DNA from: Planctomycetota bacterium
Lineage (GTDB): Bacteria; Planctomycetota; UBA1135; UBA2386
Assembly: GCA_016794565.1 (NCBI GenBank)
Contig: JAEUHQ010000135.1
Coordinates: 1-49,587 of the forward strand
DNA length: 49,587 bases
Direction of reading: 5' to 3'
The notes beneath the pieces were generated by a model, which was not told the DNA's origin, ran no database searches, and saw only the letters and a list, made by a program, of their open reading frames with translations. Position numbers and translations under genes: made by a program. Positions 41,125 to 48,703 of this stretch are shown here, piece after piece (within the stretch, counting starts at the first letter, position 1; each line of letters opens with the position of its first letter).

Positions 41125-42274
41125 CCTGCGCGCGATCGTCGCGACGGCGATCGCCGCACTCGGCGCCGCCGCAGCGCAGACGCCGATCGAACTGCGCGCC
41201 GCGATCGCGGACCGGTCGACGCGGGCCCGCGTGCCCGCGATCGACTGGCTGTGCGGAACGGCGCTGCCCACCCGGCCGGAGTGGCCGAACGGTCTCGATG
41301 CCGACGGCGCATTCGCGATCGTGTGGACGCCGCACGGCATCGAAGTCTCGGCGACACGGGTGACGCTGCCGGACGGCGTCGTCGCCGCGGGCTCGTGCTC
41401 GATCGCCGGCGGCCCTCCGATGGTGTGGAGCTGCGGCGTCGACGGCGTCGAGGACTGGTTCGTCCCGCGCGACTTCACCGCGCCCCCGGAGATCCGGAAC
41501 GCACTCGCCGCGTTCGACGCGGACGTCCTGGACGAGCCCCGCATGCTGGACGCGTCCGTGCTGATCGGCCACGCCGCCGGAGTCGCGGTCGACGGCGATC
41601 CGCGCGCGGAGCTGCTCCGCGTCGGCGGCGCACTGTGCGGGCAGGTCGCGTGGAAGGCGTGGCGAACGCCGTCGCACTTGCGCGTGCGCGGCCGGAGCGA
41701 CGGCGGCCTCGTGCTGCCGGCCGTGCTGTTCGCGATCGCCCGCGACGGTGCCCCGAGCACGACCAGCGCACTCTCGCTGCGCGCATTCGCCGCCCGAGAC
41801 GGCGACCGCGCCGAAGCCGCGCGGCAGTCCTCGCGCCGCGAGACGCCGCAGTCCCTCGCGACGCTGCGCGCCCTGCTGCGCGCCGACGATGCGACCGCAC
41901 TCGCCGCGATCGACGCCCTCGTCCGCCTGCGCGCCACCGACGAACTGCCGCGCATCGTGGCGGCCGCACGGCCCGATGCGCCCTGGGCTTCGCTGGCCGC
42001 CGCCGACGCGTTGCGCGAACTGTGGATCGACGCGTCGCCGTCCGTGCGTGCGAACACGAAGCGGGCGCAGGCGGATTGCCGCGCCATCGAGGTCCGGTCG
42101 ATCGACCTCGATCGGCTGCCGGTTCGTGTGCCCGCCTCGGCGACGGACCCACAGCCCGAAGTCGACGACGGCAGTTCGCGCGGTCGCGCGCTCCTGCTGC
42201 TGGCTGCGTTCGCGATCGGCCTGCACGGCCTGTGGCTCCGCGAGCGGGCCCGGCTGCGCATGGCCGGACTCTGA
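41105..42274 (+). CDS. Hypothetical protein with C-terminal transmembrane segment, cotranslated with the HEAT protein
   Basis: 389 residues from the ATG at 41105, which overlaps the end of the previous gene by 20 bp. An N-terminal signal-like stretch (LRAIVATAIAALGAAAAQT) is followed by a beta-rich middle (DGAFAIVWTPHGIEVSATRV and a VWSCGVDGVEDWFVPRDF segment). A helical part around 235-310 has HEAT-like alternation (LATLRALLRADDATALAAI, DALVRLRATDELPRIVAAA). One transmembrane helix near the C-terminus (about 362-380, ALLLLAAFAIGLHGLWL) is followed by basic residues. I recognise no family. Overlapping coding with the HEAT protein suggests the two act together at the membrane. Confidence 0.75.
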   Translation: MASCTADLRAIVATAIAALGAAAAQTPIELRAAIADRSTRARVPAIDWLCGTALPTRPEWPNGLDADGAFAIVWTPHGIEVSATRVTLPDGVVAAGSCSIAGGPPMVWSCGVDGVEDWFVPRDFTAPPEIRNALAAFDADVLDEPRMLDASVLIGHAAGVAVDGDPRAELLRVGGALCGQVAWKAWRTPSHLRVRGRSDGGLVLPAVLFAIARDGAPSTTSALSLRAFAARDGDRAEAARQSSRRETPQSLATLRALLRADDATALAAIDALVRLRATDELPRIVAAARPDAPWASLAAADALRELWIDASPSVRANTKRAQADCRAIEVRSIDLDRLPVRVPASATDPQPEVDDGSSRGRALLLLAAFAIGLHGLWLRERARLRMAGL

Positions 42275-42355
42275 TCCACACGGCGCCGTCGCGGCGCGCG
42301 GTCGCGTCGCTATGCTCCCCGCCCCCGTTGCCCGCGTCGTCGTGGCGACTCCGCC

Positions 42356-43789
42356 ATGAGCGAACGCCCGATCACCCGAGGTTTCTGGCAGCACGTCGTC
42401 GGCAGCCTGCGCGGCGAACACCACGACTACACGACCGGCAGCTTGCCGATCGCGATCCTCCTCCTCGCCGTGCCCATGGTCCTCGAGATGGCGCTCGAGT
42501 CCACGTTCGCGCTCGTCGACATCTGGTGGGTGAACCGAATCGACGACGGCTGGAACGGCGTCGAGCCGACCGGCGGCGCCGCCGTGGCCGCGATCGGCGC
42601 GACCGAGGGCATGCTGTCGATCGTCTACGCGATCGCGTTCGGCCTCGGCATGGCGGTGACCGCGACCGTCGCGCGCCGCGTCGGCGAGAAGGACCTGCCC
42701 GGCGCGGCCGTCGCGGGTTCGCAGGCCATCGGGCTCGGCCTCGTGCTCGGCGTGGCGCTCGGAGTACCGGCGTTCGTGTTCGCGCCCGAGCTGCTGGGCC
42801 TGATGACGGACCACAACGCGAAGGTCGTCGCCGCGGGCACCGGCTACGCGCGATGGATGCTCGGCGGGAACGTGATCGTCACGCTGCTCTTCCTTCAGAA
42901 CGCGATCTTCCGTGGCGCCGGCGACCCGATCCTCGCCCTGAAGACGCTCGCGCTGGCGAACGGCATCAACCTGGTCCTCGATCCTCTGCTGATCTTCGGC
43001 TGGGGTCCGTTCCCGCAGCTCGGCGTCACCGGCGCCGGCGTGGCGACGTGCACGGGTCGCGCGATCGCCGTGATCTACCAGTTCCACCTGCTCGCGCGCG
43101 GCAACGGCCGCGTCCGCCTGTCGCCGCTGCTGCGGTTCGACCCGCGTGCGATGTGGACGCTCGTGACTCTGTCGGTCGGCACGATCGGTCAGTTCCTCAT
43201 CGCGACGACGAGCTGGCTGTTCCTGATGCGCTTCGTCAGCAGCTTCGGCGAAGCCGCGACCGCCGGCTACACGACGGGCATCCGCATCCTGATCTTCGCG
43301 CTGCTGCCGGCATGGGGCCTCAGCAACGCCGCCGCGACACTCGTCGGACAGAACCTCGGCGCGCGGCAGCCGGAGCGGGCGGAGCGCGCCGTCTGGCTCA
43401 CTGCGTCGTACGACATGGCGTTCCTGGCCGTCGTGACGATCGCGATGGAACTGTGGCCCCGCGAGATCGTGCAGTTCTTCGTCAGCGACCCGCACGTCGC
43501 GGACCACGCGGTCGACACGCTGCGGATCGTCGCGTCGGGCTACGTCTTCTACGCGTGGGGCATGGTCGCCGTGCAGTCGTTCAACGGAGCCGGCGACACG
43601 CGCACATCGACCTGGCTGCACTTCTGGTTCTTCTGGGTGCTCGAGCTGCCCCTCGCGGCGACCCTCGCGTTCGCCTGCGAACTCGGCCCCCGCGGCGTCT
43701 TCTGGTCGATCCCGCTGTCGGAGACCGCGTTCGCGGTCGCGGCGTTCGTCATGTTTCGCCGCGGCCGCTGGAAGACCGTGCAGGTGTGA
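42356..43789 (+). CDS. MATE-family multidrug/sodium antiporter
   Basis: 477 residues and about twelve transmembrane segments, the normal MATE size. The two homologous halves are visible: SLPIAILLLAVPMVLEMALE (29-48) opens the first, with ALVDIWWVNRI close behind, and the second begins near VTLSVGTIGQFLIATTSWLF. LALANGINLVLDPLLIFGWG and NAAATLVGQNLGARQPERAE match family motifs. MATE proteins export cationic drugs or metabolites in exchange for Na+ or H+. The gene stands alone, 81 bp after the HEAT pair and before a strong convergent hairpin. The N-terminus (RGFWQHVVGSLRGEHHDYTT) is cytoplasmic and longer than average. Confidence 0.93.
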   Translation: MSERPITRGFWQHVVGSLRGEHHDYTTGSLPIAILLLAVPMVLEMALESTFALVDIWWVNRIDDGWNGVEPTGGAAVAAIGATEGMLSIVYAIAFGLGMAVTATVARRVGEKDLPGAAVAGSQAIGLGLVLGVALGVPAFVFAPELLGLMTDHNAKVVAAGTGYARWMLGGNVIVTLLFLQNAIFRGAGDPILALKTLALANGINLVLDPLLIFGWGPFPQLGVTGAGVATCTGRAIAVIYQFHLLARGNGRVRLSPLLRFDPRAMWTLVTLSVGTIGQFLIATTSWLFLMRFVSSFGEAATAGYTTGIRILIFALLPAWGLSNAAATLVGQNLGARQPERAERAVWLTASYDMAFLAVVTIAMELWPREIVQFFVSDPHVADHAVDTLRIVASGYVFYAWGMVAVQSFNGAGDTRTSTWLHFWFFWVLELPLAATLAFACELGPRGVFWSIPLSETAFAVAAFVMFRRGRWKTVQV

Positions 43790-43817
43790 GGCGCGCGCCG
43801 TTCGCCCGGCGCGCCTC
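43788..43817. terminator. Perfect 9-bp hairpin between convergent genes, probable bidirectional terminator
   Basis: GAGGCGCGC (43788-43796) pairs perfectly with GCGCGCCTC (43809-43817) around a 12-nt loop. It fills the 33-bp gap between the MATE stop (43789) and the end of the opposing gene (43823). There is no U-tract. Confidence 0.5.
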
Positions 43818-43822
43818 GCGGT

Positions 43823-45283
43823 TCACTGGATCTCGAGCGTCATCGGCGTGCTGAACTCGATCGAGCCGAATGTCGAGAAGCCGACCGCCTGGAAGACCAC
43901 GTTGCCCGTGAATCCCGGGGGAAGCGCCAGCATCGGCCACGTCGCGAATCCGCCCGCCGTGAGGCAGCTCGTCCAGATCGTGGGCATCGGATAGAAGTCC
44001 GGGTGCGTCAGCATCCAAAACGGGTTGGCGAAGCTCTGCGCGACCGTGTTGACGCCCACCGGGGCCGTGGTCCAGACGATGATGTTGAAGGGGAAGGGCG
44101 AGCTGATGTCGACGTTCTGCCACCCGAACGGGAGGCCGCCGATCGGATTGGTCGCCACGTGGACCTGCGGCTCCATCGAGTAGCGGACCGATCGTGTGAA
44201 CGTGATCGCGTTGACGAAGCTCGGTGCACCGAGCGCGGCGTTCACCGGCTGGATACCCATCTGCCAGCCGAGCGTCGGCCCGCCTCCGCACGGCGTCGCG
44301 GCGGGCGCACAGGTCGCGTTGTAGATCGAGCCGCCGCCGATCGTCGTGAGCAGGCCCGCGCCGGTCATCGTCTCGGTCGAGAAGATGAAGTGCGGCCGGT
44401 GCACGACGAGGCCGGTGCAGCCCGGGATCACCGCCGCCTGGGCGTTCCAGTCGATCTCGAGGGACTCGAGGTCGACCGCGTTCGGGATGCAGTTGCCGAA
44501 ACGGTCAGCGACGCCGGCGTTCGCGACCATCGCGTCGACCTGGGCTTCGGTGTAGACGACGTGGGCGGAGTTCGGCGTGACGCTCTGGATCCGCATGTCC
44601 CACGTGTAGGTGAGCATCGGCTCGGGAACGCAGATGATGTCACCGTCGCGGATGATCGTCGGCCCGCACGCGGGGAACGCGAAGACATCCTGGTCGAGCG
44701 AGAAGTAGACGCCCATGCCCGGAGCCCAGGCGATCGCGTCGACGTCGATCACCGTGTTGAGCGGCAGACCGAGCGCCGAGTTGAAGTCCTCGCGGCGCAT
44801 GTAGTACTCGACCTGGCCGTCCTGGAACGCGGTGTTCCGGATGATGCGACCGACGTCCCCGGCGCGCAAGCCGGGGCCACCGCTGACGCCGATGCCCATG
44901 TCGACGGACGGCGACCAGAACACGGTGCGTGCGTTCGCGAGCGCACCGATCGGCGAGCCGGCGACCGGGACGTCGACGAGCGCGTCGATCTTGCCGAACA
45001 ACGTCGGGTTCCAGAACAGCCCGTCGCTGTTCTCGTCGCCGGCCATCGTCTGGAAGCAGGTGCGCGGCGCCCACTTCTCGGCCGACATGCTCGCGCACGG
45101 GCCGTTCGACCACTCGAGGTGCGCGATCTCGTTCGGGTAGAGGAATTGCAGCACCGTGCCGGCGCTGCCCGACAGGGTCTGCTGAGGCTGCGAATAGGTG
45201 ACGAGGAAGTCGGGGGAGGCCTGCGCGAGCGCCGCCGCGGTCAGCGTTGCGTTGGCGAGGAGGACGAGGGAGCGGGTGTTCAT
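43823..45283 (-). CDS. Large secreted protein of unknown function
   Basis: 486 residues from the ATG at 45283, chosen because a GAAGG ribosome-binding site lies 6-7 nt upstream and it opens a signal peptide (MNTRSLVLLANATLTAAALA, cleavage after AQA). A GTG at 45313 is in frame. The mature part is beta-rich and aromatic, with many Trp, Asn and Gly: NEIAHLEWSNGPCASM, TVIDVDAIAWAPGMGVYFSL, DGDIICVPEPMLTYTWDMRI and a Cys-rich stretch (YNATCAPAATPCGGGP). Paired Cys suggest disulfides outside the cytoplasm. VDAIAWAPGMGVYFSLDQD resembles repeats in secreted planctomycete proteins, but I recognise no named domain or anchor. It may be a surface or released structural protein. Confidence 0.75.
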   Translation of the reverse strand: MNTRSLVLLANATLTAAALAQASPDFLVTYSQPQQTLSGSAGTVLQFLYPNEIAHLEWSNGPCASMSAEKWAPRTCFQTMAGDENSDGLFWNPTLFGKIDALVDVPVAGSPIGALANARTVFWSPSVDMGIGVSGGPGLRAGDVGRIIRNTAFQDGQVEYYMRREDFNSALGLPLNTVIDVDAIAWAPGMGVYFSLDQDVFAFPACGPTIIRDGDIICVPEPMLTYTWDMRIQSVTPNSAHVVYTEAQVDAMVANAGVADRFGNCIPNAVDLESLEIDWNAQAAVIPGCTGLVVHRPHFIFSTETMTGAGLLTTIGGGSIYNATCAPAATPCGGGPTLGWQMGIQPVNAALGAPSFVNAITFTRSVRYSMEPQVHVATNPIGGLPFGWQNVDISSPFPFNIIVWTTAPVGVNTVAQSFANPFWMLTHPDFYPMPTIWTSCLTAGGFATWPMLALPPGFTGNVVFQAVGFSTFGSIEFSTPMTLEIQ

Positions 45284-45316
45284 CGGGTGCCTTCGGTTCG
45301 TGTTCGTTGACACCCG
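45284..45316 (-). promoter_or_regulatory. Leader hairpin abutting the start codon of the secreted protein gene
   Basis: CACCCG beside the ATG pairs over 6 bp with CGGGTG 27 nt upstream on the coding strand (45284-45289 with 45311-45316). The loop is A/C-rich and holds the GAAGG ribosome-binding site. Such an arrangement could modulate initiation. Confidence 0.35.
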
Positions 45317-45367
45317 GGGAAGGCCCCTTCGCGGCGAAGCGCACGGACTCCGGCCCGCTTTTTTCCG

Positions 45368-46027
45368 TCAGACCACCACCATGACGTCGTCCAGCGGGCG
45401 TCGTTCGAGCGCCTTCGCGGGCACGAGGCACGGTTCCGCCGGATGCCCGAGCGGGATCAGCAGGAACGGCCGCTCGTGCGCCGGCCGGCCCAGGATCTGC
45501 CCGAGGAACGCCATCGGGCTCGGCGTGTGCGTCAACGTGGCGAGACCCGCCCACTGCGCCGCGGCGAGGAACAGCCCGCAGGCGAGGCCGACGCTCTCCT
45601 TCGGGTAGTAGACCTGGCTCCCGTCGTCGCCGCGCAGCGTCTGGAACACGACGACGAGCCACGGCGCGATCGTGAGGAACTCCTTGTTCTCGTCGGTGCC
45701 GAGTGGAGCGAGGTCGCGCAGCCACTCTTCGTTCGCGCGGCGGGAGTAGAACTCGCGCTCCTCGGCCTCGGCACCGGCGCGAATGCGCGCCTTCGTCGCC
45801 GGATCGCGAACGCACACGAAGCGCCACGGCTGCTTGTTGGCGCCGCTCGGCGCGCTGTGAGCCGTGCGCACGAGCCACTGCACGGTCTCGAGCGACACCG
45901 GCTGGTCGCTGAACATGCGCACGCTCCGGCGACGGCGCATCACGTCGTGGAACGCGGCGGCCGCGGCCTCCGGGGACCCTCCGGGAACGTGGCGATCGGT
46001 GTACGGGACGAACTTCGCGGGCTCCAT
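45368..46027 (-). CDS. Iodotyrosine deiodinase-like nitroreductase-family flavoprotein
   Basis: 219 residues from the ATG at 46027. The FMN-binding nitroreductase core shows RRRRSVRMFSDQPVSLETVQ (31-50), APSGANKQPWRFVCVRDP (59-76) and SVGLACGLFLAAAQWAGLAT. The lid that separates iodotyrosine deiodinases from other nitroreductases is present: Glu90, Tyr94 and Lys115 match the spacing of the human substrate-binding residues Glu157, Tyr161 and Lys182 (E-x3-Y-x20-K). LGRPAHERPFLLIPLGHP also matches that subfamily. These enzymes reductively dehalogenate mono- and diiodotyrosine; bacterial members have the same activity in vitro with an uncertain natural substrate. The gene is alone, divergent from the kinase gene across 80 bp. 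Confidence 0.85.
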   Translation of the reverse strand: MEPAKFVPYTDRHVPGGSPEAAAAAFHDVMRRRRSVRMFSDQPVSLETVQWLVRTAHSAPSGANKQPWRFVCVRDPATKARIRAGAEAEEREFYSRRANEEWLRDLAPLGTDENKEFLTIAPWLVVVFQTLRGDDGSQVYYPKESVGLACGLFLAAAQWAGLATLTHTPSPMAFLGQILGRPAHERPFLLIPLGHPAEPCLVPAKALERRPLDDVMVVV

Positions 46028-46107
46028 GGCGCCAGTGCACCGGCGAACCCTCGCGGCGTCGAGCGGCATGTGGCACGAACGGCGCGGGACGCGATGATCC
46101 CGGGCCG

Positions 46108-48672
46108 ATGACCGGGGCTCCGCACGACGACACCCTGCCGCAGCACGTCGAGGACGAAGTGCTGCGCATCCTCGACGGCGACGAAGGACGCCGGGACGAC
46201 GCGCTGCGCGAACTGCTGCACCGCGAAACGCGCCATGCGCCGGCGATCCGCGGGTGGCTCGGCTCGTGTGGAATCACGATTCCAGCGACCGCGCCAGGCG
46301 AGGCGCCCCGCGAGCCCTCGCACCACGACGGCGACACACTGCCGATGCGACTCGGCGTCTACGTACTGCAGGAAGTGCTCGGGCGCGGCGGTTTCGGCAC
46401 CGTGTATCGCGCCGAGCAGCAGGAGCCGATCCGGCGACCCGTTGCCGTCAAGGTGCTGAATCCCGGCATGGACTCGCGCGAAGTCCTCGGCCGCTTCGCC
46501 GCCGAGCGCGAGGCGCTGAACCGGATGGATCATTCGGGCATCGCGCGCCTGCTCGACGCCGGCGCGACGCCGAAGGGCCGTCCCTACTTCGTGATGGAGC
46601 TCGTGTCGGGCCCGACGCTCGTCGCGTGGTGCCGACAGCGCAAGGCGCCCGTGCGGGAACGGCTGCGCCTGTTCCTCATGGTGCTCGACGCGATGCAGCA
46701 CGCGCACCAGAAGGCGGTACTGCACCGCGATCTCAGCTCGAACAACGTGCTCGTCGCCGACCCCGACGGGAACCCGCAGCCGAAGATCATCGACTTCGGC
46801 ATCGCGAAGTCGCTGAACGACCCGCTGCTGAAGGGCGGCGCGATGACCTTTCAGGGCACGCTGATGGGCACCCCGGAGTTCATGAGCCCGGAGCAGGCTG
46901 CCGGCCGCGTCGACGACATCGACACGCGCACGGACGTCTACGCCCTCGGCGTGCAGCTCTACGAACTGCTCACCGACCAGCTGCCGATCCCCGGCGTCGT
47001 GCTGCGCGCTCGCGGCCTCGCCGGAATGGCCACCACGATCGCGGAGCACCGGCACGCGCCGCCGAGCGCGGCCGCGCCGCGCGAACGCCGCTTCGCACTG
47101 CGCGGCGATCTCGACGGCATCGTCGGCAAGGCGCTCGCGAAGTCGCGCGACGAACGCTACGGCACGGTCGGTGAGTTCGCGGCGGACCTGCGCCGACACC
47201 TCGCCGACGAACCGGTGCAGGTGGCGACGCCGACGACGTGGTACCGCCTGCGGAAGTTCGTTCGCCGCAACCGGGCCCAGTCCGCCGCCGTGGCGCTCGC
47301 CGCCGTCGCGCTGCTCACGGCGATCGGTGGCCTCGCGTGGGGCCTGCACATCGCCCACGGATCGCTGGACGAAGTGCAGCGCCAGAAGGACGAGGTCACG
47401 GCGAAGGCGGACGCAGGCTTCCGCCTGCTCGCCAACGAAGAACGACTGGCGAGCGCGATGAGCGCCGCTGCGTCCCTGCCGCCGCCGTGGCCGGAGAACG
47501 AGAGCGCCTTCACCACATGGCTCGACGGGCAGGCCGCCCCGCTCGTCGCCGAGATCGACAAGGTCGACGAACGCCTGCGCGGCCTCGCCGCGAAGAGGGC
47601 CGCGAGTCCCGGCGGCCGGTTCGCCGACCCCGTCGACGAGCACCTCGAGAACGCCCTGATCCGCCTTCGGCAAGGCCTGCGAGCCTTCGCCGCGCCGGAC
47701 GGTCCCTACGCCCGCATCGCCGCCGACCTCCGGTTCCTCCGCGACGTCGCGCGTCCAGCCGCGAAAGGAACGGAACCAGAGTGGAAGCGGACGCTGCAGG
47801 CGATCACGACGAGCGACGGCATCGGCGCGGCCACCGCGTACCGCGGCATGCGCATGCGGCCGCTGTCCGGCCTCGTCCCACTCGGCTGCGACCGCGCCAC
47901 GATGCTGTGCGAGTTCCTCGATCTCCGCACGCACACGCCGGGGCACCCCTGGCCGGCGCGCGACCCCGCGACCGGCGAACTGCGCACGGACGCCGACACG
48001 GGCGTCGTGCTCGTGCTGATCCCCGCCGGCATCCTGCGGCTCGGCACGCGCCGCGGCGACCCGGGCATGGCCGGCAACGACGACGATGCGGACGACGACG
48101 AACTCGGCGGCGAGCAGGTCTCGCTCGACGAGTTCCTGATCGCGCGCACCGAGCTCACTCGCCGGCAGTGGGCTCGCCTCACCGGCGAAGCGGTCGACGG
48201 CGACCCCCGGCTGCCCGCCGCCGGGATCGCGTGGACGGAGGCAGTCGCCGCATTGACGCGCGCCGGCATGCAGTTGCCCACGGAAGCCCAGTGGGAGTTC
48301 GCCTGCCGCGCCGCCACCGACACACCGTGGTGCACGGGGCGCGATCCGCTCGCCGTCGCGGCGCAGGGCTGGTTCGGCGGCCGACCGCAGCGAACGGGCG
48401 CACTCGCGCCGAATCCGTTCGGCCTCTACGACGTGCACGGCAACGTCGCCGAGTGGTGCGCGGACGAGAAGCTCGCGTACGGCCAGGGCACGTTGCGACC
48501 GGGGGACGGGTTGCGGCAGCGCGCGGACTCTCCGCCGAACGCGCCCCGCGCGGTCCGCGGCGGCTCGTGCGTCGACAGCCCGTTGGCCGCCCGCTCGACC
48601 GCACGCACGGGCCTGCCGGCGAATTCGCGGGACTCCGGCGTCGGTCTCCGTCCCGTGCGGCGACTGCGCTGA
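46108..48672 (+). CDS. Membrane Ser/Thr protein kinase fused to an FGE-sulfatase-like domain
   Basis: 854 residues. The kinase domain (about 84-370) has the P-loop GRGGFGTVYRAEQQ (92-105), the VAVKVL Lys115, the DFG motif at 229-231 (IIDFGIAK) and GTPEFMSPEQAAG. The catalytic loop reads HRDLSSNNVL (206-215): Asp208 and Asn213 are kept, but the Lys normally two residues after the Asp is Ser. One transmembrane helix (about 391-413) follows. A helical region leads to an FGE-sulfatase domain (about 637-854) with DEFLIARTELTRRQW, LPTEAQWEFACRAA, DVHGNVAEWCADE and VRGGSCVDSPLAARSTAR. The outer domain probably senses or binds a ligand. This fusion is typical of planctomycete kinases. Confidence 0.9.
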   Translation: MTGAPHDDTLPQHVEDEVLRILDGDEGRRDDALRELLHRETRHAPAIRGWLGSCGITIPATAPGEAPREPSHHDGDTLPMRLGVYVLQEVLGRGGFGTVYRAEQQEPIRRPVAVKVLNPGMDSREVLGRFAAEREALNRMDHSGIARLLDAGATPKGRPYFVMELVSGPTLVAWCRQRKAPVRERLRLFLMVLDAMQHAHQKAVLHRDLSSNNVLVADPDGNPQPKIIDFGIAKSLNDPLLKGGAMTFQGTLMGTPEFMSPEQAAGRVDDIDTRTDVYALGVQLYELLTDQLPIPGVVLRARGLAGMATTIAEHRHAPPSAAAPRERRFALRGDLDGIVGKALAKSRDERYGTVGEFAADLRRHLADEPVQVATPTTWYRLRKFVRRNRAQSAAVALAAVALLTAIGGLAWGLHIAHGSLDEVQRQKDEVTAKADAGFRLLANEERLASAMSAAASLPPPWPENESAFTTWLDGQAAPLVAEIDKVDERLRGLAAKRAASPGGRFADPVDEHLENALIRLRQGLRAFAAPDGPYARIAADLRFLRDVARPAAKGTEPEWKRTLQAITTSDGIGAATAYRGMRMRPLSGLVPLGCDRATMLCEFLDLRTHTPGHPWPARDPATGELRTDADTGVVLVLIPAGILRLGTRRGDPGMAGNDDDADDDELGGEQVSLDEFLIARTELTRRQWARLTGEAVDGDPRLPAAGIAWTEAVAALTRAGMQLPTEAQWEFACRAATDTPWCTGRDPLAVAAQGWFGGRPQRTGALAPNPFGLYDVHGNVAEWCADEKLAYGQGTLRPGDGLRQRADSPPNAPRAVRGGSCVDSPLAARSTARTGLPANSRDSGVGLRPVRRLR

Positions 48673-48703
48673 CGGCGCAGTCCGGCGCACCGGTGTCAGC
48701 GCA
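48665..48703. terminator. Perfect 9-bp hairpin overlapping the kinase and SGNH stop codons
   Basis: TGCGCTGAC (48665-48673) pairs with GTCAGCGCA (48695-48703), 21-nt loop. Both stop codons (48670-48672 on +, 48696-48698 on -) lie within the stem arms. There is no U-tract. Confidence 0.4.
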
